Positions 43,590 through 54,517 of a stretch of 64,000 bases of DNA are shown here, one piece after another. The number at the start of each line of letters is the position of its first letter. Position 1 is the first letter of the stretch. Both the position numbers and the translations under genes were made by a program. This DNA is from Branchinecta lynchi. Lineage: Eukaryota; Arthropoda; Branchiopoda; Anostraca; Branchinectidae. The notes beneath the pieces are model-generated. The model was not told the DNA's origin and made no database searches. It worked only from the letters and a program-made list of their open reading frames with translations. The stretch lies in the NCBI GenBank assembly GCA_023053575.1, contig JAKZAP010000003.1, positions 7,850,561-7,914,560 on the forward strand, in the 5' to 3' direction.

Positions 43590-44695
43590 TATGCTGGGTT
43601 GAATTTGATAGCAATCGATTTTAAAAAAGGTTTTGATCTTATTGACCACAACATTTTAATTTCTAAGCTCTATCATGTTTTTAACGTTAATACCAGAGTA
43701 ATAAAAATAATTCAAAGTTTTCTAACAGGTAGATCCCAGATTTTAAAGTATCAGAATGTTTACCCTGAACCAGAAGCGGTCCTTTGTGGTGTGCCCCAGG
43801 GTACCATCTCATGCCCAATTTTATTCGTATTTATGATTAATGATATAGCTGATGATTTTGAAAATCGTTGGAAGTATGTTGATCATCTTACAGTTGCTGA
43901 AGTTTGTTGTAGAGAGGATTCGAGTCAAGTACAAGATATTGTGAGTAAAGTAAAAATGCAAGCTTCGAAATCTAATATGACTGTGAATGATAGTAAATCG
44001 TGCACTATGACAATTTCTTTTTTTAAATCTTTCAACCCTTCCTTTCTACCTGAAATTTCAGATTTTTTGCGAGTAGAAAAAATTAAAATCCTAGGGATAA
44101 TCTTAGCTCAAGACTTAAAATGGGAAGCACAGACGACTAGCATGATAAAGCGAGGGAATGCCGGATTTCTTTAGCATTTTGGCCTCACGGTCGAACAGAC
44201 CGCTAGAATTGCGAAGATTCCAAAAAGAGCTTTAATCATAGCGTCAAAGGTGGCCGAGCGGTCATATGAAGAGTTGCTACGTAAATTCGAAATCACCTCC
44301 TTACATGAACGAAGGCTGAAACTCTGCATGGAGTTTGGTGTCAAATCTCTGAATCACCCCATCCACAAAAATATTTTCCCTTCTTAAAAGCTGTCAAAAA
44401 GGCTCCTTCGCAAGGTAGCTACTGCGGTTGAAAAGTTGCAGCCAATCAAATGTGCCCCCCCAGAGGTTTGCAAAGAGTTTTGTCCCTTCATTTTTAAAGT
44501 TGTATAACGACGCATAAGCTGAACTGCTAGTTTAAACTTATAATGCTATTTATGACCATCGTAGCCCTATATGGGTAGGCCTATTATGATTATGTGTGTG
44601 TTCATAAGTTGTATCCATGACTGTACCAAACAAATTTGTCGTGAGCCATGATAAGCTTTTGGCGAATAAAAAGATTTATCGATCTATCTATCTAT
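43590..44695 (+). pseudogene. 5'-truncated CR1/L2-like LINE, RT domain, (ATCT)n tail
   Basis: The frame 43599-44174 encodes a reverse transcriptase: IDFKKGFDLIDHNIL (domain A), CGVPQGTISCPILF (B) and a catalytic box altered to YVDHL, where YVDD or YADD is expected. The second catalytic aspartate is thus lost. The thumb region follows (ILGIILAQDLKWEAQ), then frame breaks and an LHERRLKLCMEFGVKSL tail. The element ends in AATAAAAAGATTTATCGATC and (TATC)n near 44695. It is a different family from the LINE at 37783. Confidence 0.82.
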
Positions 44696-45129
44696 TTAAC
44701 TGGGTCCGCATAAACGCTAGAATAAAACATTGACGAAACAGTAGATAAACTTTATTTTAAACCCGCCAAATGCACGTGACGGCAGTGGAAGAAATCAAAG
44801 GAAAAACAGCACAAAGAAAAATCAACCTATGAACACAGATTTTTTTGATTTTTTTTAAATAATGAAAAACACCATGTAGAAGAGGAGCTGGATGACGTGA
44901 TAGGCATAATAGAGACACGGTCATTCTCTCCAGTGACCGGATGATATCTTGAAACGCCAATTAGGGTTGCGACAGGAACGAGGAAGAGACATTGAAAATT
45001 TAAAATGATAATAGTAGGATGTCTTGAAGACTTTTAGGAGATTTGACAATGTTGCCCGCTCCGCCAACCAGGAACAGATAAGAAGTAGAACCTCCATCTC
45101 CCAATCTCTGTAGGCCACTACGACCATGC
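44696..45129. other. Intron DNA, no recognised feature
   Basis: Minus-strand open frames at 44757-45197 overlap in different frames and have no recognisable family. Confidence 0.35.
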
Positions 45130-45365
45130 GGAGTCGTATTATATACGGACGATTCCCGATGCAGACGAGCGGAGGTAGGAGCTATGCGGAACATCACAGT
45201 TCGTTACCTCTGCAAAGAGCTGATCGTAGGAGAGCCCCGGAGAAGAAAAGTCGAGACTGTTAGGGTATATATCATTGTGACGTCAAGTCTGGTACGGTCT
45301 TTTCTTCTCAAATAAGCAGCGGCTAAGTGGGAAGTAGACGGGCGTGAACTCAAAACTCAGCAAGT
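45130..45365 (-). repeat. Dispersed repeat, inverse of 30925-31150
   Basis: It contains AGGAGAGCCCCGGAGAAGAA, AAGTCG, GTGACGTCA, GCAGCGGCTAAGTGGGAAGT and AGACGGGCGTGA, the inverse of the blocks at 30925-31150. Confidence 0.6.
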
Positions 45366-45474
45366 AGTTCTAGCTCTGCTCAGTTTTTGTCGGGGCATGC
45401 ACAATCGGTGCATGGGACCAAAGCGGAGGTTCTACTTGGCTTATTTGTTTCCTGGCCAGCAGCCTCTGTTGCAG

Positions 45475-45560
45475 GCCAAATTTCCGTATCACAACACTCC
45501 AAATTTAAAAGCAAAGAAGGGCGAGTTATTCATATGACATCCATTGGACACAAAGTACTG
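45475..45560 (+). CDS. Possible small exon of gene 1
   Basis: A pyrimidine-rich tract ends in TCTGTTGCAG at 45465-45474. Reading on with the single base left by the 43063 exon gives an open frame (GQISVSQHSKFKSKEGR..), and a possible donor CTG|GTAGCC at 45561 would leave phase 0, as the exon at 49853 requires. The phase fit is the only positive evidence. The donor is poor, the frame stays open to 45612, and the peptide has no family I recognise. Low confidence. Confidence 0.25.
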
Positions 45561-45779
45561 GTAGCCATGGGTGTGCGGCAGTTCCAGGAACTAGCTTTTC
45601 TACAACCTGAGTAGACGTAGTTTTCAAATAATTCTTCGGCGAGCTGTTTAGATGCCAATCGCCTTCGCGTGCAGTTTTTTTGTTCGGTCAATCAACTTGA
45701 GTTACAAATAGCTTAAAGCTAGAAGTTGCCGTCGCTGACAGTTCGGAAGTCAATAACAACATAAATAACAACTAACAAT

Positions 45780-46900
45780 TAATAACAAACAGTTAGGGAA
45801 TGGATGAAATTTATTTCCCATTTTTAAGACACAAGTCACAAATGGAGTATGAAAGAAAAGACAAGAAAAGAAAGAAAAAAAAGACAAGAAGACACAACAC
45901 GTAACACATAAATTTTGATACTCTTATTTACACATGGGGCAACATAGCCCTATACAAAGTACGGCTAACGTCAAGAGAACGAATAAAACCTGCAATTCGC
46001 TCAGATATTGCAATAAACGGATCGGTGACATTATACTTTGCCGACAATCTAGAGTTACGGGCCCACGGAGGTAGTCCTAGGAGATATTTGCAATACTTAT
46101 AAAATGTGGAACGAATGCATTGCATTGAAACGAATGCATGTGCGGCATAGCGAATGCGGAATATAGCCGGGCCGGTATGTGTCTATTGTGACGACGCTTA
46201 GAAGTACCACAAGTTAACTAATACACTTTACTAGAAATGATCTGATATAAATGCTGGTATTAAACTATCTAAAAACTGAGTTGATGAATGTGCAGGCTAC
46301 GGCAAAAAACTACCAATGTCGGACCGACGCGTTAATATATATAACTGCAGTAAAAAGGCTTTCGCCTCTGTTAATTTAATTAATGACGGGATAGGAGTGG
46401 ATACAGACAGCTCATCTAGAGACAACACACCATCATTTTGGTATTTCTTCGGTTAATCAGTTTAGGAACGCCTAGCTTAATAAGACCACCTCTTCGGATG
46501 TAATAATGACAATAGTGTGTTCTCCGAGATTGATTCTCGCTGCTGTCGTTTAGACCTTTTCTAGGCGATCAGAGAACTCTGAAGAAAGAGTGCCAGACCA
46601 GTGAAGCATATTGCGAATGAGAACGGACATGTTTGAAAGTAACAGAGGAGGCATTTAGTATCCAAACCAAAAGATTTGGGGGTTAATTGACAGAAATTTG
46701 ATCAGAAACTTTGTTTTACGAATAATATTCTCAACATGAGAATTCCATTTCAGATCGTCGTCGATCATTACGCCAAGCAACGTAATGGATTTTTCCCTGC
46801 CTGAATCTCTACTGATAGGATACGAAGAGAGATCCAAAGTATCTCTTCTCAGTCTGCTCAACCTCATGACCGAAGACTTGCATTTTCATGCTTGACAATT
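45780..46900 (-). pseudogene. CR1-like LINE remnant, minus strand
   Basis: At 46867-46655 the minus strand encodes SITLLGVMIDDDLKWNSHVE, the conserved thumb-proximal motif of CR1/Jockey reverse transcriptases. At 46125-45928 it encodes a C-terminal tail with YLLGLPPWARNSRLSAKYN. The intervening sequence has lost its frame. Confidence 0.75.
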
Positions 46901-47366
46901 GAGTTTTAAGGGAGGAGGTGGAGTCTTGCACCGGATTTGAACTGTCCGGAAATGCGAAAGAAAGCGCTTAGAAATATTAAGCAGGGAAAAATCATCTGCA
47001 AATTATACAGTAGAATTTTGTTGTCTCCCACTGTTTGAAATTATCTCGAGATGACGATATGTAAACTTAAGTTCTGTTTTAACAAAGTCTTTCGTCGTCT
47101 ACTTTCATATAATCGACGATACTCCGCTGGTCAATTTTTTTTAATCTTTTGATGTGATGGGACGAAAGGCGATTGTTAATTGTTAATTGAAGTCTCTGGA
47201 AATCCGCTTTTAAAGGCTATACACAAAAATGCAGAAGATCGATCCGGCCATTTCTACCGCGTTTATCGTGGACTGCGCTGTTGTCCCGAGTCATCGAATG
47301 GCTGAACTAATTGTATATATTTTAGTCCTATGTCATTCTTGTCATAGTCATAGTTAGTGTATTTTA
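46901..47366. other. Intron DNA, no recognised feature
   Basis: AT-rich, with no supported exon or repeat. Confidence 0.35.
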
Positions 47367-49252
47367 TTATGGCACTTGCCCTTCGGCCAAGTGCCATAAA
47401 GCGCAATTTCTGTCCGTCCGTCGGTCTGTCGGTCTGTCCAGGTTATTCAAACAATGTTTTCAGCGGATACGTCAGCTACGATTCTTCATCAGCGATATTT
47501 CGGCCCTTCTTGGCAAGGGTCCTTCTTGGTAAGGGTCCTATAAATGTTTCAAAGTCAGCTTGGGCTCAATGAATATTTTTCTGTCCAGGTTTTGCTAGTT
47601 TGGGCACTTCCACATAAGCTAGGACGTTGAAAATTGGCAGGCATATCAGGGACCCCAAAATATTAGGTTGGAAATAGTCACTTCACCGATCTGAGCATTG
47701 TGGGGGGAGTGGAGGGAGGGGGAATCCGGAAGCTAGAGGTATTTGTAACTTTTGAACGGGTGATCGGATCTTAATGAAACTTGATATTTGGAGAGACCCC
47801 ATGTTTCAGACGACCCGGTTAAAATACGGACCTGATCCGGTGACTTTGGGGGGAGCTGAAGGGGGGGGGGGACCGGAAATCTTGGAAAACCCTTAGAGTA
47901 GAGGGATCGGGATGAAACTTAGTGGTTAGAACAAGCACAAGTCCTAGATACATTGTTGACATAACCGGACTGGATTCGGGCACGGTGGGGGGTCGAGGGG
48001 GGGGGGGGGCGGAATTCCGGTGATCCCGCTAGTTGTACTTCCGGATGTGCTAGGGCAATGAAACTTGGCAGGCGTACCACGGACCTTAAATGATTAAGCT
48101 GGAAATAGTCACTTCCCCGATCCGAGCATCGTGGGAGGAGTGGAGGGAGGGGGAGTCCGGAATCTTGAGGTATTTATAAATTTCGAACGGGTGGTCGGAT
48201 AGCAATGAAATTGGATATTTGGAGAGACCTTGTGCCTCAGACGACCCACTTAAAATCCGGACCGGATCCAGTGACTTTGGGGGGGGGGAGCTGGAGGGGA
48301 AAACCGGAAATCTTGGGAAACGCTTAGAGTGGAGGGATTGGGACGAAACTTAGTGGGAAGAACTTGCTCAAGTCTTAGAGACATTGTTGACATAACCTGG
48401 CGGGATTGAGGCACTGTGGGGGGAGTTGGGGGGGGGGGGGATTCTGTGATTCCGCGGATTTGGTACTAGGACGGTGAAATTTGGTAGGCATATCAGGGAC
48501 TCGAACAGACTGCCTTGAGAATAGTTGTTTCTCCCATCCTACCATCGTGGGGGGTGTGGAGAGATGGGGAATCCAGAATCTAGTGGCATGCCTAACTTTT
48601 GAACGGGTGATCGGATTTGAATGAAACTTGGCAAGTGGAAAGAGCAATCGTTTCAGATGTTCCACGCGAAGTCCGGACCGGATCCGATACTTGTGGGGGG
48701 AGTTGGAGGGGGCCACCGGAAATCTCTTGAAACGCTTAGAGTCGAGGGATCGGGGATAGAATTAGGTACGAAAAACAAGCATAAGCCCTGTAGACACGTT
48801 CTTGACAGAACCAGATCTTACCGGGGTTCTTTGGGGGAAGTTGTAGGAGGTTTCCCGGAATTCCAGTGATCGCGAGTTATGACAATTCCATATATCCCAA
48901 GGACGATAAGACTTAGCGGGCATATCCCTGACACAACCAAATGGACTTAAGAACCCGACATGATGCCCTAAGAAAACTTCCGTTCCTGGATCTGACTGTT
49001 TTTGAGGGAGCTAAGGGAATGGGAATCCGGAAATTACTGACTTCCCTAGGTTGCGAACAGGTGGTCTGATTCGAGTGAAACTTTATGGGTGATAAGATCT
49101 GATGACCAAGATATGCCTAGATAAGACAGCTAGAATATCCTATTTCTTGGTCCGAACCTAGGGAGGTTAAAGGTGGTATTTTGTGACATTCTCATCTACT
49201 TTCTTGCATCACCTACTCGTAACAAGTGCCATATGAGCTCGTAGCTCTTGTT
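47367..49252 (-). mobile_element. Repeat family F2, minus copy in gene 1 intron
   Basis: The 3' hairpin TTATGGCACTTGCCCTTCGG with CCAAGTGCCATAA is at 47367-47398 and the 5' end AACAAGAGCTACGAGCTCAT at 49252. About five interior units carry GATGAAACTTGG, GAACGGGTGATCGGAT, CCGGACCGGATCC and G tracts. A 136-bp insertion sits at 47445. Confidence 0.88.
47445..47580 (-). mobile_element. 136-bp insertion with 11-bp TSD and hammerhead-like motif
   Basis: CTGTCCAGGTT at 47434-47444 is repeated exactly at 47581-47591, and the flanks together match uninterrupted F2. The minus strand has AATATTCATTGAGCCCAAGC at one end, a doubled GGACCCTTGCCAAGAAGGGC-like block, CCGAAATATCG, CTGATGA and AGCTGACGTATCCGCTGAAA. 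A long TSD points to target-primed reverse transcription, as in Penelope-like elements or SINEs. Confidence 0.8.
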
Positions 49253-49800
49253 TACTAGTTTATGTGATCACGACATGAATAAATTGATTGATTGATTGAT
49301 ACCTATGATGGAAATCTTTAGCGACATTAATGAAAAATGAAATTGAAATAATTGTATATATTTTAATGTCTTTAGTGCCTTAGTGTATTTTATTGAATAG
49401 TTTAGATGTGCAATATTAGGACCTAAACAAATTGATTAATGGATTGATACATATGAGGGAAATCTTTAGCGACGCAGTTAAGAAAAATTAGATTTTGTTT
49501 TATAACGCGTCTACGTCTTCATATAAATGTAAACTTATCGACATTAATTGATTGATTGATTGATACCTATGAGGCAAAGCTTTAGCGAAACTATTAAAGG
49601 AAAGGAAGATTAGTTTTATAACGGGTCTGCGTCTTCATATAAATGTAAACTTAACATATTTTTTTTATTTATTATTTATTCATTTATTTCCCTCAGAACT
49701 GAGGAGTACAAAATAATGTATAATTGAATAGTTTATGTGATGTGCAATATTAGGACCTAAACAAATTGATTGATTGATTGTGTAACAAATTGATTGTGTG
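49253..49800. repeat. Tandem block with repeated (ATTG)n tails
   Basis: AATTGATTGATTGATTGATA is followed by ACCTATGA.GG.AAA.CTTTAGCGAC; the phrase GTGCAATATTAGGACCTAAA and CGTCTTCATATAAATGTAAA also recur. It looks like several truncated 3' ends of one LINE or SINE family in a row. Confidence 0.65.
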
Positions 49801-49852
49801 ATTGAAAATGTAACGCATCGCCCTCGCCCAGTGTTAATATCCTTCGTCTCAG

Positions 49853-50068
49853 TTGTACGGTGCCATTCTTTCAGATAGAGCCGATATTCTGATGTCCACC
49901 TCTCCACCTAGAGATGACTCCTTCCTGCCACCTCCTACTGTAGATGTCACCACTATCCTGGACGAGAGGGATAATGTTCTTGAAAAAATTGAGGAAGTCC
50001 TGAGCCGTCAGTCTTCATTGGATAATTCAAGTCATATTTTTAACCTGAGTCAGCGCAGTCTGGAACAG
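49853..50068 (+). CDS. Gene 1 exon (72 residues), phase 0 to 0
   Basis: The acceptor is TATCCTTCGTCTCAG and the donor CAG|GTAGGT. In the only frame without early stops the exon is a whole number of codons. The peptide includes a Pro/Ser-rich stretch (STSPPRDDSFLPPPTVDV) and then a helix-like region TILDERDNVLEKIEEVLSRQ. It joins in phase to the next exon at 53324. The upstream in-frame stop at 49835 fixes the acceptor. No domain is recognised. Confidence 0.72.
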
Positions 50069-50369
50069 GTAGGTCTGGGTTCCCTCATGTGGTTAGAGGT
50101 GAGTAAGAGAGAAATTAAAATGGTCACGGTGAGTTCCGCGAAAGCAAAACCGGCTCCATGCTAAAGGCAGCGTTAATTTCTACATATTTCTTATGAAAAC
50201 CTAAGGAGGCTGCGCGGGGCTGAAATCAGCCGAGACCGGTTTGTAATCTTTGAGAAACCCAGCGGCGTTTCTAAGAGTCGTGTGTGTTCGAATTATACTA
50301 CTATTAATAATAAGAGTATTTCCAATCCAACGGGCTGTATACTAAACAAAACGAAATAACTTTGTCGAG
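50069..50369. other. Intron DNA, no recognised feature
   Basis: Nothing supported besides intron sequence. Confidence 0.4.
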
Positions 50370-51560
50370 ACAAGAGCTAGAAGCTTATATGACACTTGCA
50401 GAGTTGGGTGGGAGGATGACTGTGGAAATTTGTCAACTCGTGGGTTAATGGTAATTCTGGTGTAAGCAAAACTCTTGAGGCACGAATGTTTATAAGCCCT
50501 TGGGGATCATGAAAATGTATGGTTTTTAGTCGTAAGTTTTACACTTTTTAGTGAGGATGCGCACTTTAAGGGGGCTAGAAAATTCGTCCCTAAACAAAAA
50601 CCATTATACAGAATTTAGCATGGGCCTTTGGGGATCATCAAAATGTGTCGTTTGCTCAAAAATATATTTTGTAATTTGCGGTTAAGAGGAGTGCTTTAAG
50701 GAATTCATTTCGGAAATTCAAAGCTAATCATGAGCCCGTGTAGATCATGAAAATTCTTTTGGCGAAACGTGGTTTAAGATGCGCACTTTAAGGAGACTAC
50801 AGGAATTCTGTTGTAAGTAAAACCCTGAGGCACAAATGAGAAACATTAGAGGCATGTAGTCTCTCAAATTATCGAGTTTTATTAAGATGTGTTCACCTGT
50901 TAAAAATTTGTGCATGCCTCAAGTTTCCGGATTTTCCCTCTCCCGTTATCCCCCCTCCTGGATGGTTGGATCTTGGAAGTGACTATTTCTAAGTTAATCT
51001 TTTCAGATCTCTAATGTGCCAGCAAAGTTTCACCGTCCGAGCACATCTCCCAGTACCTTCCCGCCGTCACCGACATTTCGGACCCCCCTCCAACTCCCCC
51101 ACAGTGCCCGGATCCAGTCCGGTTCTATCAGTGATATATCTAGGGCTCATTCTTGTTCTCCCCACAAAGTTTTATCCCGTTCCCTCCACTCTGAGCGTGT
51201 CACAAGATTTCAGGTTCAACCTTCAACTTCCCGAAAGTCTCCGGATCCGGTCCGGACTTGAAATGAAACTCTGAGACACGTGGTTTTTCTAAATATCAAG
51301 TTTCATAAAGATCGATCGCGTTCGAACGTTAGAGATACGTCAAGAATCCGGATTCCCCCCCTTTCACTCCCCCCATGATGTTCTGATCGGTGAAACACTA
51401 CTGTTCTTATGTGAATTTGGTCAAGTCCCTGATATGCCTGCCAAGTTTCATCGTCCTAGCACATCTGGAATAACCCTAACTCGTGATTGCCGAACTGACC
51501 GACAGGCCGACGGAAAAGTGATCGGTATATGGCATGGCACTTGGAAGGCAAGCGCCATAA
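50370..51560 (+). mobile_element. Repeat family F2, plus copy in gene 1 intron
   Basis: The 5' end is ACAAGAGCTAGAAGCTTATA and the 3' end is a decayed hairpin TGGCACTTGGAAGGCAAGCG then CCATAA. Internal motifs: CAAAGTTTCACCGTCC, CCGGATCCGGTCCGGACTTG, GCCTGCCAAGTTTCATCGTC. 'gatcatgaaaat', 'cgcactttaag' and 'aaaaccctgaggcac' type phrases also occur in F2 at 8500-8850. Confidence 0.8.
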
Positions 51561-51837
51561 AAGCAATACTTACATGCGCCTATGGAGCTTCGCTACATAG
51601 CTTAGTGGTCCTTAACTTCAGCGCTCATACACATAATTACTATATTGACCATAACTCTTTCCGTGGTGTAGCTTTTCATGATATTGGGAACAAGCGTCCC
51701 TCTAAAAACTGATACCTTAAATCCGAAAACTTCTGGCATCAGTTAAAGTACAGTGTGTACTAATAATGCTTTATTTGCCATAAAACGGTTCACAAATGAA
51801 AATCTGTCTTCCGTAGCTGTCACTTCAAAAATAATTT

Positions 51838-52136
51838 TTTCTTTCAAGTTGATTAGATGTTCATTAGTGGGGAAAGAAGATACCCTGAGTTCATTTTTGA
51901 GCTTTCTTTTTTTCGCCGGACAATTAGTTCTGGAGTTTGGCCGAAATCGGGAAATTGGCGGTAGTGGCAGGAAGTTTTTCTCAGATGATTAGCTATTTGG
52001 CCTTAATCTGTTTCTGAATTTTAATTGTAAAATTGTTAAAGGAGTCTGGCGATGACTGGATCTGGCTAAGACAAGACCCAGTTGTCTGGATCAGATATTG
52101 AATTTTTGGGATCCCATCGAAACCTTTGGTCTTGTT
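51838..52136 (-). mobile_element. Repeat family F1, 5' part only
   Basis: The plus strand matches 22360-22915 (AAGTTGATTAGATGTTCATT, TTTTTTTCGCCGGACAA, GGAGTCTGGCGATGACTGGA) and ends GGGATCCCATCGAAACCTTT, GGTCTTGTT. The 3' hairpin end is missing. Confidence 0.85.
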
Positions 52137-52579
52137 CTTTAGGAGAAGATTTATGTAGAATTGTAGCGAAAGATGTAAAATAACAGTTTATTTTTAAAAC
52201 TCCATAGCCAGACTGAGCCAGGCCAGTCACTGAAGATAGTGAGCCTACCATTTTAGAGGAGTAGATAATTAGGAGGGTCGAGCTAGACTTTCATCCCCCA
52301 GACGATTTCGGACATTGCACTTGCAAGGAGCGGAAATTCAAAAACCTTGGTCATGCACGAAAATAAAACCATTTTATAGAGCTGAGTGACAAAGAGTCCC
52401 ATGGCTGCTAAAATAGATCGTCTCGATGGCTGGCAGATTGCTCAAATGCTATCTATAAAATCTAGGTTGCATGTAGTACACATAAAAGTTTTGATTACGG
52501 ATGTGAAGTTCTAAAAGTCGCAAAAGTTTACCTGTAACAGACGTGGACGTACTTGCGACTGAGCCCAGGATTTACAGTA
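52137..52579. other. Intron DNA, no recognised feature
   Basis: No exon or repeat supported. Confidence 0.4.
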
Positions 52580-53008
52580 GTTGCGTTGTTGCAGATACCA
52601 TGGTCTAAATTTGTTTTCTCAGTTATCGTGGTATCTTATACCTTTTCCAGTTGTCGTGGGGTCTGGCCAGTTATCGTGGTGTCTGATATTCAGATACCAC
52701 GGTCCGACCGTGGTAACTGTCCGTGGTATCTGGAAAGTCATCTCACTTCCGTCAAATTTGGTAAAGTTGGTGAGAAACAAGTTTAGCACTTAGTGATGTG
52801 TTGTTCAGTCCGCATGATTTCGCCGCATTCGGTCCGTGTGAGATGTGTGATCAGTTTTTCTTTCGTGATGACTTCGAAAAGTGCAATTCGGGTAATAGTT
52901 GGTTTTGCAGAGCAACCGTGGATCAGATACCACGGTAACTGCAAAAACGACTAATTGCAGATTCAGTTACCGTGGCAACAGATACCATGATATCTGCAAA
53001 GACGCAAC
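52580..53008. mobile_element. Palindrome-rich MITE, GTTGCGTTTTTGCAG family, copy 2
   Basis: The 429-bp copy has ends GTTGCGTTGTTGCAGATACC and CGCAAC with TA flanks. It aligns through its length with copy 1, including TCAGATACCACGGTCCGACC and GACTTCGAAA, with a small extra block near 52810-52850. Confidence 0.85.
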
Positions 53009-53323
53009 TAATAAATTCTCTGTTATTAGGCTACTATCAGTATAATTATTTGTCAATAATACAGATAATGTGTAGTATAGAATAACAACGAATGTACAAG
53101 AACAAAGAAACTCCGCTTATCTTTGTTAAAACTAATAAATTGGAGGATGGCAGGCAGGAAGAACCGCCAACGGTACAATAGCAAACATGAATTATCTAGA
53201 AATTGGCTGATTTCTGATGTAGTTTTGTATTCTAGGGGTTTGGCAATATAACAGTGATCAGCCCACTGTACTTTAAGACCAGGAGTATACTGCGATCTGT
53301 GCCTTAAATTATATTGTTTGCAG

Positions 53324-53488
53324 ATCCCAGCATGTGCTCGCCATGTCGAAGTTCAGACGGACGGATTCAAGAGAGTCAGGTCAGTGACTAGAAAAGTCCA
53401 GACCCTGCAACTGTTCAGCTCATCCAGCGTCACTGAAAGCTCCTCATCGACTCTGTTCACCTGCCGGGAAACGACGGAATCAGAGGAG
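53324..53488 (+). CDS. Gene 1 exon (55 residues), serine/threonine-rich
   Basis: The acceptor is ATTATATTGTTTGCAG and the donor GAG|GTAGGT. It is a whole number of codons in phase with 49853-50068 before and 59299-59568 after. The peptide has a VEVQTDG motif, a basic patch FKRVRSVTRKVQ, and then a serine-rich run SSSSVTESSSSTLF ending in acidic residues. Such content is common in ciliary and centrosomal scaffold proteins but is not diagnostic. Confidence 0.75.
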
Positions 53489-53739
53489 GTAGGTTCGAGG
53501 GCTACTCAACGGTTTCTTGGAGCCACTTTCCTGTGGTAGCGGCGTCGATGTCATTCTATGAGCGCCCCCCTCCCTCCCCCCCCCTTGAATGTTTATTTAG
53601 AAACAGTCGGTTTCTCGTAAAAATAGTCGATTTTTTCTTAAAAATAGTAGTTTTTCTTAAAAACAGTCGGTAAAAATGATCAGTCAGTCGGTATATACCT
53701 TACCACCCGCCCCCCCCCCAAAAAAAAAAATGTTTTGGC

Positions 53740-53890
53740 TAGTAACGCCTCTGGTGGTAACTACCATATCTGTGACGCGATTGCCGGTATTAGCGCATGG
53801 CGCGATATTTTGCCGAATGTAGAAATATTCGTCCCTGTCTGGACGCCAAGAAGCCAGAAGCCTTGACGTCATGCCTAGTTTCTACGTGCA
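53740..53890. mobile_element. MITE, GAGCGTGTTCC family, decayed fragment
   Basis: GGTAACTACC, GTGACGCGATTGCCGGTATT, GCGATATTTTGC, CAGAAGCCTTGACGTCATGC and CTAGTTTCTACG match the cores of MITE copies 1 and 2. The terminal repeats are lost. Confidence 0.6.
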
Positions 53891-54051
53891 TACTAAACCA
53901 TATAACATACTCTGAACTAGTGCAATGGATCCCAAAACATTAGCGACGGGATACCTCTGTGTTTCCGTCTGTAAGCACGGTAATTCTCGAAGGGCCTGAG
54001 ATAGTCTGTCAAAACTTGGTGTGGAATACTTTCGGTGAAAGTACAGGTCAA

Positions 54052-54517
54052 CATTTATGAGTAGTGAACTGATAGACAAAAATGCTCCTCAGCCGGGATT
54101 TGAACCCAGGACCCTCTGCTTACAAGGCAGTCACTCTACCACTGAGCTACCGAGGGCTTGTGAACAGAGTTAGCAAACCACTACAATAGTCTGGTAGAAG
54201 CCGGCCGTAGGAACAGTGATCCCGTCCGAAGGCAAATTCATCTAACCAGTTCACATCCCCATGTCACGGAAATTAATAATATAGATGGCGCTTTACACAA
54301 GGGACTTGTACCGTGATCAATACCATAAACAGTTTTTCGAATTTAATTTAGAAGTCTAGGACTCCCTTGTTGGAGCCACGTAGACAAACCAGGACCGACA
54401 AGACGGGGTAGGGTCTCTCGGTGAAAACCAAATGTATAATTTTAATGGGAAAGACGCCCTTGAGATGGAAACATTTATAAGTAGTGAACTAGTCCCTTGT
54501 GTAAAGCGCCATCTATC
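54052..54517. mobile_element. 466-bp insertion with 11-bp TSD, containing a tRNA and a foldback
   Basis: GTACAGGTCAA at 54041-54051 and 54518-54528 is an exact direct repeat in F1. The insert begins CATTTATGAGTAGTGAACT and repeats this near its end (54470-54490). A hairpin pairs ATAGATGGCGCTTTACACAA near 54282-54308 with its inverse near 54492-54515. A tRNA-Thr-like sequence lies on the minus strand. It has no A tail at either end. Confidence 0.8.
54084..54156 (-). tRNA. tRNA-Thr(TGT)-like
   Basis: The minus strand folds as a tRNA: acceptor stem 6 of 7 pairs, D arm GCTC/GAGT, anticodon arm with loop CTTGTAA (anticodon TGT, threonine) with one A-A mismatch at its base, and T arm CTGGG TTCAAAT CCCGG, all paired. 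The A box (TAGCTCAGTGGTAGAG) and B box (GGTTCAAATCC) are intact, so polymerase III transcription is plausible. It sits in a mobile insertion and the first acceptor pair is lost, so it may be the head of a tRNA-derived retroelement and not a working tRNA. Confidence 0.6.

Noticed and set aside
45387..45614. 75-codon frame as a stand-alone gene
   Set aside because: There is no family match or good context; only its possible use as a small gene 1 exon is kept, at low confidence.
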